DNA of 64,000 nt from Cudoniella acicularis (Eukaryota; Ascomycota; Leotiomycetes; Helotiales; Helotiaceae), in assembly GCA_013054445.1 (NCBI GenBank), contig JAAMPI010000015.1:35668-99667 (forward strand), read 5' to 3'. How positions within the stretch are numbered: the first letter of the stretch is position 1; the number at the start of each line of letters is the position of its first letter. Under the pieces are notes generated by a model. It was not told the DNA's origin and did not search any database. It was given only the letters and a program-made list of their open reading frames with translations. The position numbers and the translations under genes are program-made. Positions 1 through 11,729 of the stretch are shown here, in pieces.

Positions 1-120
1 CGAATAGTGCGCATCCATCTCAACAATCGAGGAGTCTTGCGCTGTTGGTATAGTGATGGAGAGGATCTGACTCTTGCGGAATCCGATACGATCATCAATG
101 AGATCAATGCCACTTTCTGA
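1..120 (+). CDS. 3' end of an unidentified gene (partial)
   Basis: Frame 1 is open from the first base to a TGA at 118-120, giving 39 residues that end in NEINATF. The stretch has an ordinary mixed composition (for example CWYSDGEDLTLAE), as expected of the end of a real coding exon. Forty open codons can arise by chance and no family is recognisable, so this is a tentative call. The start and most of the gene would lie to the left of the window. Confidence 0.35.
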   Translation, partial: RIVRIHLNNRGVLRCWYSDGEDLTLAESDTIINEINATF

Positions 121-184
121 ACATGATTCGAATGCCTGACGGTAACGACAAATTAATTTTTGATAAAAAGTTTCGCTGGAGGGA

Positions 185-625
185 TCATACCTCATTTTCA
201 CTCTCGTCCACATCAACTATAACCCTCAAACGTTCCAAAGTATCCTTCATTCTATTAAGTTCAAAACTCCGCACAGCCTTCCTCGAACGTTCCCTTTTAA
301 TAACGGTCCAGCCATCACGAAATATATCCTTCCATTCTGAGTGAACCTCTTGGGCATAAGAAGCTCGATGTTTCGAGTGACTGTTTTGGTGGTCTCGGCA
401 CAGTGTAAGAGACGTGAGTTCTTCTAGACCCTTGAATATGACATCGTGGCTAGTGGAATTATCCATGCCATCAAGAATTTTGCTCGCTGCTTGGCGGTCT
501 TCCCTTTGTACAGGATTTTGACATCTTCGCGGTGAACTGTCGGAATCTGTTGTCCCCACGCAAGTAAAAGTATCATTTTCTGGGTTGATATTAAGGATGT
601 CTCTGAAGTTCCAGCGGATTGCCAT
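185..625 (-). CDS. small protein with a fungal Cys/His N-terminal motif
   Basis: A single-exon frame of 146 residues starts at MAIRWNFRDIL. Residues about 20-90 carry the spacing C-V-G-T-T...R-R-C-Q-N-P...L-x-x-L-T-L-C-x-x-H. I recognise this pattern from the N-terminal Cys/His segment of fungal proteins that often continue into a DUF1766/T5orf172 (GIY-YIG-like) domain. Here the protein ends in an acidic tail (DVDESENEV) after a short basic helix, with no nuclease-like domain, so it is either a stand-alone small member or a remnant. The family assignment comes from motif memory only. No splice sites are needed. Confidence 0.5.
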   Translation of the reverse strand: MAIRWNFRDILNINPENDTFTCVGTTDSDSSPRRCQNPVQREDRQAASKILDGMDNSTSHDVIFKGLEELTSLTLCRDHQNSHSKHRASYAQEVHSEWKDIFRDGWTVIKRERSRKAVRSFELNRMKDTLERLRVIVDVDESENEV

Positions 626-2277
626 GTTTGCACAAGTTGGAAGGCGTATTATAAAGAGTGTGAAAAGCGAGTGTAATAGTGCAGATGGGATAAGAACTGG
701 ACGTGACTTGGCCTCTACCTAGCATTGGGGATGGAGCGAATTAAGTACAGGATAGCGACCCATTTTCCATACTATTCATAGAGTGATTTTCTCCGTATAT
801 TAATTGTGAGGCAGTTATAGAGGCAAAAGGCAAAGCAAATTTCATAGCCTCAGGAATAATGTGTATCAAAAAAGAAGATAATGCATGGTGGGAGCGAACT
901 CCGCCTCCAACCGACTTATCGTATGCGCGGATACATATCGGTGAAGATTCTGCACAGCCAGCGATCTGTGAAATATCGGACCAAAGAAAATGGGTGTGAT
1001 ACCACACCTATAGGCTGTAAGTGGCTAGCCGGGGCGGTTCAGCCGTGTTACCCCTCGCACAGAGCTGCAGTGTGTTTTAGCCGGAAGCCCCCCCCGAGCG
1101 ATCCTGCAAGCACTTAGCAAGCTTAGCAAAGCCGTTTTGAAGGCTGTGAATATGCACTGTCAATTTGCAGCTTTGGGGGTCGAAGGCATGGTGAACTGCC
1201 GTATTCGAGACCGGGATCGTGCCGTCTTGGCCCGGTAACATATTGATGGCCATGCAGCTTACAAACACCAATACTCGGTTGTGTTGTGCAACCAAGTCTT
1301 TTGGGCTGTGGTGAGCTTGAATAGGAAAGCGCAATGGCCAGAGAAGGATGAGATTATGAAATTTGGTCACACTTTTGGAAGACGAAAGGAGAAATAGCAA
1401 ATACGAATGGATAATCTCAAAAGGATTTGGCTTGAACAAGAGATGTCAAATCAAATAAAGGATAGGTTTTTTTTCAATCGAGGATAGGGTACGCAATTCT
1501 GGAGTACCAACAGAGAAAGCGGAGATAATTGTAAGAGCATATAATCTTACATGTTCGTACACGGCGGCGATTGCCTACTCGCAAAAGCTCACCGTACAAG
1601 AGTTACCAGAGATAGGTGGTGAGGAAAAAGACGCAGAGACGCGTTCGAGAGGTCTACAAAAATGGGTTAGCAGGAGCCATCAACATCAACACCATAGACT
1701 TTGAGGGATTACATGTAGATGGACTCTGGGAATAGTGTCACGATTCGTTCAGACAATAAAGTTGTGTAGCGGCGCAGCATGTAAGGCCACAGGAGGCTTT
1801 CACCAGGGAGTTTAATTTAGATGCTTGCAGCCGGGGGCTGGGCACTAATATTTAGCGTGTTTGCTGCAGCTTCTTTACTGTGCCCCGTCAGCTTCACCAC
1901 AACCACTCACATCTACTTCGTACATGCACCACCATGCCTGCAAATAATTCCCAACTCGAGAGCTCAACAGAGGGAAGAGAGTGTCTCCATTTTGGGACGC
2001 GAGTGTTTTGTTTCCGCAATGATCAATTACCAGTCGTTCGACTCTTTTCAAGTCAAGGTTTTTCAGGGTTTTTCAAGTTCTGTTCACAACTCTCCCCGGG
2101 CATAAAATCCTAAATCCGGGGTTTTATGACCGGGCCTGCAGCTGAATCGCTGATAGCCTTTCAAAGAATTTCTTCGTCAGCGACAAGTGTCGGTGGCTTT
2201 CCTCACCATGCTGTACATAATGCTAGTTTCCTCGAGCTCTGCTTCCTTGAATTTTTGCAGGATAGTATCCGAAAAAC
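626..2277. other. intergenic region and 5' flank of the bZIP gene
   Basis: No frame here has convincing protein character. Frames at 1077-1439 (-) and 1821-2105 (+) are short and low in identity to anything I know. The last few hundred bases are probably promoter and 5' UTR of the bZIP gene. Confidence 0.6.
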
Positions 2278-3758
2278 ATGCCTGATTCGGTACCCATCAA
2301 AAACGGTCGTCGACTGACGGAGAGACGTAAGCTACAGAATCGAGAGGCTCAGCGCAAATATCGTATGTATCTGACCTGACGAAATTTCTTATTTTATGCT
2401 AATATAATGCTTCAGGACAGAAAATAAAAAGCCGTCTGGAGGTCTTGGAACGTGAAGTCGCCCAGAAGACACAGGGCAATGGGGCTTCACCAAAACAGCC
2501 TCTTGAAGATGATGACGGACCCTTTCATGAATCAAATGTCATTTCCCAGTTTCCCGCAGCCGTCTCGCCACACCCTATCCTTAGCGGCCCTCTGGCTCTC
2601 ACAACTGACATTGACTCTGGTTTAATGCCTGGACCCAGGATCCTAGACCCAGACCTTCTTCCTACCACTTTCAACGAAAATTTTAGTGATATATGGGATT
2701 TGAACCAAAATGAATCTTTTCGAGACTTTTCTTTTGAGTCCAGCTTAGGACTCGACACATCGATCAATACAATAAATGATTCCGAGTTTATCAATTCTGC
2801 GAGCCCAAAGACTGCGGATTTAGATTGGTCACCAACAGTCCCAACTCCAAGTTCAACAAGCCAAAACGACCAACTGGCAACAATAGGCCAAAACTATTTT
2901 ATCATGCCTTTTGACCAGACCCTCCTGGGAAAATCACCCAAAGCCTCCTACTTCAAAATGCCGTCAAGGCCACCAGCACTACCATTTCCAAAGCCGCTCT
3001 CAGGAAGAAACTCTTCCGAAGAAGAGGCCCAACTAGCCTCTGCCCTAATCGGCCAACTACGACTAGATAACACGCCAGAAACCAGATCTCTCATCAAAAC
3101 ATCAATCGCTCGAGGTCACAACATAAGGGACGTCTTACTAGCGGGCCTTGGAGTCCTAGGCAACCCTTCTATATCAAGTTCTAAACTTTCAAATCCTCAC
3201 ATCAATACCCTCACTCTGCTTAAAACATCCACACTCCAAGCTTACCTCACAATTGCAAGATCAATGTCGATCCACATTCCAGACCTCTATCTCCATGATT
3301 GTCCCTCACCATTCCACAAACCAGACCTCGCCGCAAAAGGAGCGGATTTCCAAACTCTCGCCATAAGTTACCATTTTAGCAATATCCCCCCAAATCTCCA
3401 TCCCACATCAGCTCAAATTCTCCACCCTCACCACCCCTGGCTCGACCTCATTCCCTTCCCCACGTTAAGGGAGAGAGCAATTACGCTATCAGCGATGAAC
3501 CCTCCTCTCATCGAAGTGAACGACCTAAAGAACGACATTTTCATGAACGATGGGTTATTCTGCTGGAGAAATTCCAAGAGAGAAGGCGGTATGCAGCCTT
3601 GGGAAATGCGGAGCTGGGAGGCAGAGCTGTGGTTTCTGAAGAAGTGGTGGATTCTTTTGGGTGGGGAAGAGGCAGATGTTTGGCAGCAAACACAGTGGTG
3701 GCGAAGTATGAAAGGGGAAGAAGGTGTTGATTTCAACGAGTTGTCGCGGAAGATTTAA
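2278..3758 (+). CDS. bZIP transcription factor with DUF3425-like C-terminus
   Basis: Two exons, 2278-2362 and 2416-3758, encode 475 residues. The 53-bp intron (GTATGT...TTCAG) splits an Arg codon inside the DNA-binding region. The joined N-terminus contains RRKLQNREAQRKYRQKIKSR followed by LEVLEREV, which is the basic region (N-x7-R pattern) and the start of a leucine zipper. The zipper is short. The middle is Ser/Pro/Asp-rich. The last about 200 residues (PWLDLIPFPTLRERAI, WRNSKREGG, WEAELWFLKKWW) fit the DUF3425 domain of fungal Yap/AP-1-like bZIPs. The predicted role is a nuclear sequence-specific regulator; its targets cannot be inferred. The frame beginning at 2445 alone would miss the basic region, so the upstream exon is essential. 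Confidence 0.9.
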
Positions 3759-4337
3759 ATGCAACGAGTCCATACCATCTAACTTGTTCATGGGCCAATT
3801 CAGATTGGCTTGCCTCACTTCGGCGGGGAGTATCTCGAAGCAGAGCCAAAAGGCATCCGCGAGACTCGTCACTCCATCACCACCGCCAGAAGATTACAAT
3901 GACCAACTCGTGTCACACATTTCGGCGTTACCTGCCATGAAATTTTGGAGCTTTTTGCTTCGTGATGTGAGCTCGAAGCTCAGGAGCTAGTATGGTAGTG
4001 CCTGAAGCAGAGATGGCGGGGGCTGGTTTCTAGAAGATGTCGAGTAAATTTAGAAGAGGACTTCATGGGTTTCTCACCTGCGTCGTGCTGTTCTACCCGA
4101 GGAGTTCTGAGGCGGGCCAGCTATCATCGAGCAAGTGCAATTGCATATTCTTGAGGATATATCACATTGCAAGAATAATAGACTAGATAATGAATAGTTG
4201 AGAAAATCAATGCATTCTTTTTTAAAGCACGCTATGATAATAAAAAAGAAATGCAAATTTTTATCCCACCCATCATACACCATTACATCATCTTCAATTT
4301 TCACCCCCAGAACCAGTGTTCTATTTTCAACCCTAGC
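3759..4337. other. convergent 3' flanks
   Basis: This lies between the stops of the bZIP gene (+) and MET10 (-). It holds only short frames without family features. The AT-rich stretch at 4150-4300 is a likely site for the terminators of both genes. Confidence 0.6.
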
Positions 4338-7300
4338 TCAGTAAACTTCAAGCACATATCTTAGATCCTCCTTCAGCCTCTCAATCTCCTTTCTCGGATC
4401 AACCTTCTTCCCCGCAGTCTTCGCTTCAATAGCAATAGCCTCCTCCAACACCTCAGTAACATCCGGCACCGGCCATGTCGGCCCGCAGAGATAGAAAGCC
4501 CCTTCTTCTTTGATATACGCCTTGATGATATCGTTGATAGTCTGGCGCATCCGGTCCTGGATGTAGATCTTCTGGGGCTGGTCACGGGAGAATGCACGGC
4601 CGAGAAGGGTGATTACTCCAGCGTCTTGGTAAGCTTCCCATTCTTCACCGTACAAGTATTCCTCGCGCTGGTGACGAGAACCCATGTACAAGAGGATGGA
4701 GCCGATTTCCTTGCCTTGTGCCTTTTGCATGGCGCGGTATTGGACGAAAGCGCGGAAAGGGGCAAGACCCGTGCCGAGGCCGGCCATGATGAGGGGAGCG
4801 GAATCTTTGGCTGGGAGCTTCATGACGGAGGGCTTAACGCTTGCTGTGACCTTTGCGCCAATAGGGAGTTGGCTAAGGTAGCGGGTGGCTTGTCCGAAGC
4901 GGTCCCGGCCTTTGGGGTCGACCCAGTTGACAACAACAATCATGAGGGCTACGGTAGTGGGACCAACCATTTGGCTGGATGCAATGGAGTATTCGCGGCG
5001 CTTCATGGGGCTGACAATGCGTACAATATCGTGGAAGCTAGGGTGGGCGGACTTGAATTCAAGGAGGATATCGGCAAATGTGATGGTGTCGACTTCAGCA
5101 CGACGCTTGAATTCGTTGGTGCCCTCAGGTCCACCAAGAGTTAAGAGTTCCTTCTTTTCCTTCTCGTCAGAGGCAAATTCGGCCAAAGCTTCGTAGAATC
5201 TCTTTGGTGGTTTGCCGAAGATGTCGATATTTTGAACCAAAGACTGGAATACGGTTCGGGTATCGAGAACAGATGGATCCTCACGAGAAGGAACCTCGAC
5301 CACGTCCTCTCCATTAAGACCATACCATTCCATAAATTGCTTTACCTCTTCGACATTATTCTCAGCGTGAATACCAAGAGCTTCTCCAATATTGTAAGTG
5401 AGCCCCGAGGCGCCGAGATCAAATTCGATATGGAAGATGTTACGGTCGTAGGTCAATGGTGTCAGACGGCGGTTCTCCTGAACGGTAATCTCATATGTCT
5501 TGACAGACAAATCTGGTCGAAGAGCCGACTTTGTCCCGTATGCCTCCTTGAATATAAGGCCCTTCGCTGCAGATTTCCAATCACGAAGAAGTGCAGGCGG
5601 CTCAACATCCTCCTTCTCAAACCCAGTGAAACTGGTAGACTTGGTTGTCCGCCGCAGCTCGACGACTTCTGCATTAACCTCCACTTCAGCCCAAGTTTCA
5701 GGAATTTCGATCGATCGAAGAGCCTTTTCTAAGTCGGCAACAACCTCGTTTAGCAACTCAGTATTTCCATTGAGTGCAGCAAGCTTTTCCAGCCCAGTAC
5801 TGAGGAGCTCTGGCCGAGCGACCCTGACGAAAGCCAATTCGCTGAGCAATATCTCAGCAGCTGAGTCTTTCTCAACAGCGGCAGATAGTGTTGGATCCAG
5901 CACGAACAATTGGATCTCTTTGAACTTAATGTCGTTTCGGACAGCTATAGATAGCTTCTTCTCCAAATCTTCGTCTTTCGTACCGGGCAGTCTGATGATG
6001 AGCTTTCCTCCTTTCGTGACATTCTTGGCAATATCGATCTCCTTCAACAGCTTCTCCTCTCCAACATACGCAACGTCAGCTTCTTCAATTGGATAGTAGG
6101 CTTCAATGGTTTTCTTCGAACTTCGGATGTCAGTTCGGACAATCCCGCCCTGCACAAAATTGTCATGTGTCTGGTTCGAGAAAAGATGGTTGGTAGAGTC
6201 CAATGACAACAATTTGCTGATCGCTGATGGAGCAGTGCCAGCAGCGGAATCCTCCACATCCCAGAACGTGTATTGCTCCACCTGGCTGACATTTAGGAGT
6301 TCAATGGGTGAAGAATCATCGGCGGTTTTGCTAGTCAATGAACGGAAGATGGAAGTAATTGAGGTCGGAGTGAAAGTTTCTGCTCGAGCGTATTTGTGGT
6401 CGGTGATCGTCAATGGTGTGTCAAAATTCTCAGAGAAGACTGCTGCAGCCAGCACATCTTCGTAGAGGTTGGAATGAGTTGACTTGTCAGCCATTGCGGT
6501 CGAATCAAAAACCTGGCCCAAGACTGCAGTGGTTTTAACAGACGGAGGCAAGGCACCAAGAAAAGCTTCTTCCGAGAATGGCCTGTAGACTCGCACATTA
6601 ATAACACCAACTTTGTGGCCTTCCGCAGAGAGTTTTTCTGCAACCTGCTTGGCAAGAGATGCTTCCACACTGCCAAATACTACTAGGACAGTTTCTGCAG
6701 CATTGTGACCAGAGTACTCGAAGAGGTCATATGCTGTTCCGAGCTCATTGTTGAAGGCCTTAAGAAGACGGATGGCTTTAGTTTCTGCATCTGCTTTCTT
6801 TCCCAGCTTCGAGATTGCCTTCAAAACCTTCGTGTAGGTTGTTTCGAGGCCTGCCTGACTGAGAATATCGGTAACGCGCAGAGTGTCACGTCCGACGTTG
6901 ATACCATCGTAAATGTGGATTGTTGGCAGCACGGTAGCCAAAATAGTAGCAAATAAGGACATGTGTTGGGCTTCATAAGCAGACGAACTAGAAACTAGGC
7001 CGAGCCCCAATTCTTCTGCAAATGTAAAAGCAGTGGCATAGTCTGTTACTAGACCTCCAGCGGGCGCATAGTCTACTGCAGCGACATGAGCAACAAATGG
7101 GTTTGCAACTGAGTACAGCAAGGAAAGCTGATCTAGGGAAGACCGCAGGCTATGCAGGCTTGAGGAAGAGGCCAGGAGGGATTGAGGAATGTGACGCTTG
7201 GCAAGATCAAAATCCTTCGAAAACATGTATCCCAACGCAATTGATCCTGCACCAGAGCGTGTCTGCATAGGAGCAACCTGTGTAGTGTAGCCATGAGTGT

Positions 7301-7712
7301 TTGCAGTCTTCTGGGCGGACCAATTCTTGACGGCGACATCCAAATCAAAAGATTCTGGAGAATACGAGAATATCTTGTCCGACAGGGCATATGCTACCTG
7401 CTGGACTAAAGTCTGAGCTGTAACATAGGTAGGGCCGCTGATTGAGGAGAATTCTATGGGCTGGCCGAACGGGAGACTCGAGGATTTGGAGGTGAATTTT
7501 CGGAAGGAGGAGGATTCGTCTTCAGCATTCCAAGTGCTATCAAGCACTTCGCCGTCAACAGGTTCCTGAAAATTGTTCTGTTAGACTGGATTTCTTATTC
7601 AATTCGGAACACATCTTACCTGGGCGGCTCGCTTTGGCTCCGGTAGAATTCCATCCGCCTTGCGCTTCCTACCTGTTGAAGGGGATACATCAAGGTCCAT
7701 TGCGTCGCCCAT
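4338..7712 (-). CDS. MET10: sulfite reductase (NADPH) flavoprotein, alpha subunit
   Basis: Two exons, 7712-7620 and 7565-4338, encode 1106 residues. The 54-bp intron is GTAAGA...TTCAG. This subunit passes electrons from NADPH through flavins to the siroheme subunit (MET5), which reduces sulfite to sulfide in sulfate assimilation in the cytosol. The N-terminal part (SGPTYVTAQTLVQQVAY, then MQTRSGAGSIALGYMFS) is the pyruvate-ferredoxin-oxidoreductase-like region of fungal MET10. The C-terminal third is a ferredoxin-NADP reductase module: FAD site RREYSIASSQ near residue 895, pyrophosphate/NADPH loop GLGTGLAPFRAF near 965, and YLCGPTWPVPDV near the end. Exon 1 adds a basic N-terminus (TGRKRKADGILPEPKRAAQ) that looks like a nuclear signal. 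That is odd for a cytosolic enzyme, so the true start could be elsewhere. Confidence 0.96.
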
Positions 7713-9050
7713 AATGAGGAATTGTAAACAAGGCCTCTAAAAAGTAAAGGTTCTAAACACAAGGCTGAGAAAAGAAGTTTTGCAGAGTTCAAGTCCCAAT
7801 GGCTTGAGAGAAGTGAGTAGTACGGCAAGAAAAAAAAAAGGTGGAGGGGGAATGCGGCAAAAGGCTACCAGAGTAAGTAGAGAATTCGAGACAAGCTTAG
7901 CCTGGCAAGAATTTAGTGGGGATACTGCTAGTAGAGACAAGGCTCTTTCTACCCCGTAGATTCTAGACTCTCTGGTTGTTCTAGTGGATTTCATTTACAA
8001 TGCTGATGCTTTGATATCTTCCGCGGGAGCTACAACAGCTATTCTCCCGTCTCGGGAATGCTGCCCCGGCCAGTCCAGTATGCCATGCATAGCAGATGTG
8101 GGAAAACAAAAACATGCCAAATAGAAGGTTGCCCGTGACGGGAAAGCCAGGGACAGCAAAGCCGTTGTAGTGAGGCGTTTGAAGCTGTGGGAGGAAAATT
8201 GTGAAGCACGAGGAATCACGCCTTCAGACCCCTGTTAACCAGCCAATCACTTGCTAGCAAAACGGCTGCAGGGGCTTATTTCCGATCTGAAGCCGATCTC
8301 GGCTAAGCTTGTGGATGGCGAAAGAGCACGTGAATTCGATAAAAGCTCTGCGCTCTGCCAGGTATAGCGCCTAGTAAGCGTATAGCTAGTCTTTACGAAC
8401 AAGATAGGATTCGCCCAGTTGTGGCCTTCAACAAAGCACGGAATGCCTACACGTGGTAATGTCACCATTGTGGATTGTTACCACGTTTACATAGGGGGGT
8501 TTTTTTTTCTTATATTTTTTAGGTGCAATTCTTGTTGCTCAAAAAGCGATTTCAAACAATAAAAGGGCCACTTGAGTTGTCTCTGTCAATAAAGTTGAAT
8601 TTAAATTGACGAATTGACGAACGGAGCAGATTAATCCGAGTTGTTGTCGAGTCTATCCAGCCTTGCTTACTATTTCGCCTCAATTCCTCGGCATCCCACG
8701 TCATCATCCGGCTTGGAATCGCAATTTTTGCAATTTTCCTGGTGACTCGAACGTATGCGAATCCTCTGTCGCCTTTATGCTCAAAGTACGAACAATTGAT
8801 GAGTAACGGGAGCGTTAATCATCACTATCGCCGAATGCCAAGCTCCGATGCACAGTTGTTCATTGAGCTTCTTCAACAGGTTTGATCAAGCGAGTCTTTC
8901 CTCCAGAAACACCTGATTCCAAGTACAAAGAGCTGCCAATTCACATCACTTTTCATTCTGTCAATCCTCTCACAATACTATCTGACGTTGAATCCATTTT
9001 GTTTTAACAAATCTACAATTATCTGCGCAATTGATTATAGGACGCCAATC
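7713..9050. other. divergent promoter region, MET10 / FMP52
   Basis: About 1.3 kb separates the two divergent starts. Short frames at 7737-8468 lack codon structure or family motifs. A G7-T9 run lies near 8492-8510. I saw no clear binding site for a sulfur regulator. Confidence 0.6.
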
Positions 9051-9808
9051 ATGACTTCAACAGCGGTTGTTGGTTCCACAGGCCTCGTGGTGAGTGTTCC
9101 CAAGCAACCACCCGCTTCCACAGCATACGGAACCTAACAGCTGATCGACAGGGCTCTCACATCCTCTCTACTCTCCTCTCCCTCTCATCCATATCCAGCG
9201 TTTACTCCATCTCGCGCCGCGACCCCTCCAGCACCAATCCGAAACTCCATCCACTTGTCGATAAAGATAATTCGCAATGGGGCACCAAGCTCTCCTCTAT
9301 CACCCCACCACCTAGTATTTTCTTCTCCGCTCTTGGTACAACTCGCGGAGCAGCCGGTAGTGTTGCAGCTCAGCGCCTCATCGATTATGATCTCAATCTC
9401 TCCCTTGCGCAAACCGCAAAGTCCTCAGGCGTGAAAGTCTATGTCCTCATCTCTACCGGTGGCGCAAACGCGAAATCTATGATAGCATATCCCAAAATGA
9501 AGGGAGAATTAGAAGAAAAGGTCAAAGAGTTAGGATTCGAACATACTGTTATCCTACGACCCGGATTGATTGTTGGAGATAGACAAGAGAGCAGACCTGC
9601 TGAGTGGGTTGTGAGGAAGATTGCTGGCGGCATGGGAATGCTAGGGAATAGTTTTGTGGATTTTTGGGCACAAGATAAGGAGGTTATTGCGAGAGCCGCT
9701 GTGGCTGCTGGACTGAAGGCCCTCGAGGGTGGTGAGAGTGTGCCGAAGTTATGGGAGGTGGGACAATCCGACATTGTTAAACTTGGCAGAACGGAGTGGA
9801 AGGCTTGA
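9051..9808 (+). CDS. FMP52: FMP52-like mitochondrial outer-membrane NAD(P)-binding protein
   Basis: Exons 9051-9089 and 9152-9808 encode 231 residues. The 62-bp intron runs GTGAGT...GACAG with a CTAAC branch site. The joined N-terminus MTSTAVVGSTGLVGSHIL is a Rossmann GxTGxxG dinucleotide site that the intron splits exactly at the last Val-Gly. SIFFSALGTTRGAAGS, VYVLISTGGANAKS and Y-x3-K (YPKMK) follow the atypical short-chain dehydrogenase/HTATIP2 pattern. Length and motifs match Fmp52, found in yeast mitochondrial outer membrane preparations; its substrate is unknown. The intron placement depends on a 13-codon first exon, which homology supports. Confidence 0.92.
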
Positions 9809-9955
9809 CCTGACGGTCACTATTTCATTTCAAGTGCCAGGTGCTGTTATCAAGGAGCTATTTTGGATTCTATTTTGGGCTTACATTTCCTAATCTAGAA
9901 CAGTTGATACTCTACTTCATACTTAATATATCATCCAGTTTCTGATTAATATTTA

Positions 9956-10176
9956 CTCGGCTAGGTTTTACTAAGAGCCGTGCTCGATATTTATCCTATA
10001 TAGGGTAGTATTAAAAATACCTCAGGAGTAAAATCACTCACCTTTATAAAGCGAAATATTATAAAAGGACGCGAAAAGAGACTAATTACTACAATATCTA
10101 TAGGTTACTGTCCTACTGTGAGTACCTTAGCTAGCCTTTAATAATTTCCACGGCCCTCATGAAAAAACGGACAAAG
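9956..10176 (+). mobile_element. MITE copy 1 (TA-flanked, Tc1/mariner-like)
   Basis: A 221-bp element lies between TA dinucleotides at 9954-9955 and 10177-10178. The left end CTCGGCTAGGTTTTACTAAG and the reverse complement of the right end CTTTGTCCGTTTTTTCATGA are imperfect inverted repeats. The interior is alignable along its length with 11231-11452 and, inverted, with 15697-15927; all three share CACTCACCTTTATAAAG. There is no coding capacity. The size, terminal repeats and TA duplication fit a non-autonomous Tc1/mariner-type MITE. No transposase source is in this window. Confidence 0.82.
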
Positions 10177-10316
10177 TAACTTCTGAGGTATGTCAAGCAT
10201 TGATTTATCTATTCCCATTTCGCTATATCAATTCTTCATGATCCTATACACTTAGTACCTAACCCCATTTCTGTCCCACATAGTCACATTTATACTCACT
10301 TTCCCACACTTCACTC

Positions 10317-10864
10317 TCAACTCTTACCCGCCTTCTTCACACTTCCAAATCCCGTACCTCTCTTGCCAGCTCCACTCTCATCCCCAGCACTCTTCTCCGC
10401 ACCACCCTCCTGCTCTCCCCTCGGCTTACTAACTTCCTGATTCGCCTGACTAACTTCTAGCGAATTCGTATCTTTCTATACCAGCACACAGATTAGCATA
10501 CCACTGAATTTCACAGCGCTTTCCAAAAAATTACCCTTTAACCCCTCAAAAAGAGAACACCTGATAGGAAGGAAAGAATGAAAACAAACGCACACCCACC
10601 TCCCTACCAGTAACCCTCCTCTCCTCATCCGGCCTAGTGCTCTCGTGGGATCAAAAGCCGCCTTCTGCGCCTTCGCACTCTGATCATCCGTTCCGCTTTT
10701 ACTATACTCCGTCGCTCCGTGTTGATACTATCTTTATCTTGACTGTCTTTCTTTGGGAGCCTTCTTGTTGTTGTTGTTTGTGAGAAGGCTGCTGCTGCTC
10801 TGTTTGGGATTGTGGTGGTGAGGGGGGAACGGAGGAGGAGAGCGCGTCGGGGGAGGGGTGGCAT
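10317..10864 (-). pseudogene. frame-broken mitochondrial-type small protein gene
   Basis: Exon 1 would be 10864-10600 and exon 2 10475-10317, with a GTGGGT...TATAG intron. It begins MPPLPRRALLLRSPLTTTIPNRAAAAFSQ, a plausible mitochondrial presequence, written here only as far as MPPLPRRALLLRS plus an Ala-rich tail. Similar fungal proteins, which I know only as conserved hypotheticals, continue with NTEATEYSKSG...AAFDP...LEVS.AN.EVSKPR. Here EYSKSGTDDQSAKAQKAAFDP is in a different frame from the N-terminus (one base missing near 10711-10719), and RPDEERRVTGRE plus exon 2 (NSLEVSQANQEVSKPRG) needs a second shift near 10631-10645. Exon 2 joins the RPDEERR frame in phase. Two breaks suggest decay, though assembly indels are possible. 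It lies between MITE copies 1 and 2. Confidence 0.6.
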
Positions 10865-11230
10865 TTTCTTTTTTTGGCTGTTTGGGATTTGTTGGGTAAG
10901 GGAGTGAGTGACTTGGATGGAATGGAGTTGAATTGGAATGATGTAATGGAAGGAGCAAGGGTGAGTGAGATTGTTACTGAAGGTGTTTATTAGTTTGGAG
11001 ACTTGGAGTTGCACTAGGTGGTAGAATGCAGTTCAAATCTGACTTGAGGAGGGAATAACAAAGACACAAAACATACTTTTGTACGGATCTTAAAATACCA
11101 GACCACTGTCCAGAATTGTGAAGTCAATTGAAAATCCTTGTTCTGACAGGGGAGACTTGACGTCGAGGCTCGCAATATATCGTATACGTCATTGCATTCG
11201 CTAATTCTCATCGACTTCTCCACAATCCTA
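10865..11230. other. 5' flank of the frame-broken gene
   Basis: No gene is seen. The region runs up to the left end of MITE copy 2 and has no recognisable element of its own. Confidence 0.55.
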
Positions 11231-11452
11231 CTCGGCTGGGTTTTGCTGAGGGCCGCACTCGATATCCAGCCTACTTAAGGTAGTGTTAAGAATACCTCAC
11301 AAGAGTAAAATCACTCACCTTTATAAAGCGAATATTGCGAAAGGACGCGAAAAGACACTAATTACTACTACATCTATAGGTTAATATCTTACTGTAAGTA
11401 TCTTAACTTGCTTTTAATAATTTCTACAGCCCTAACGAAAAACCGGACTGAG
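11231..11452 (+). mobile_element. MITE copy 2 (TA-flanked, Tc1/mariner-like)
   Basis: A 222-bp element lies between TA at 11229-11230 and 11453-11454. Left end CTCGGCTGGGTTTTGCTGAG and reverse-complemented right end CTCAGTCCGGTTTTTCGTTA show the best preserved terminal inverted repeats of the three copies. It has the same orientation and interior as copy 1 and no coding capacity. Confidence 0.85.
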
Positions 11453-11729
11453 TATATGTCGTCGTAAAATGCCGTACACATGACCTCGCATTTTAAATTC
11501 ACCAATGATTACTTAGAGGTAACAAACAAGAAATAAATTTCCTGTGGATGCAACTCGTGGAAAATATGTCTGATTGAATGGGAAATTTTATAGACAGAAG
11601 CCCTCCAAAACGGGTATCATTATCCATCTCCCTCGTCTCTATCCAGACAATAAACGCCAATATTAGATCTACCAGAACAAACGAACGCCTGTGACCACCT
11701 TCACCCAGAATTTTTACCCATAGACAAGA

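Noticed and set aside
1077..1439. 120-residue frame on the minus strand
   Set aside because: No motif, no family resemblance and no matching splice partners in a region of chance frames.
4626..5144. Long frames opposite MET10 (also 5500-6096 and 5232-5732)
   Set aside because: They are antisense reflections of a strongly conserved coding sequence and have no features of their own.
9535..9546. AGGATTCGAACAT, a tRNA T-loop-like word
   Set aside because: It lies inside the FMP52 coding sequence, with no cloverleaf around it. No other tRNA or rRNA signature was seen.
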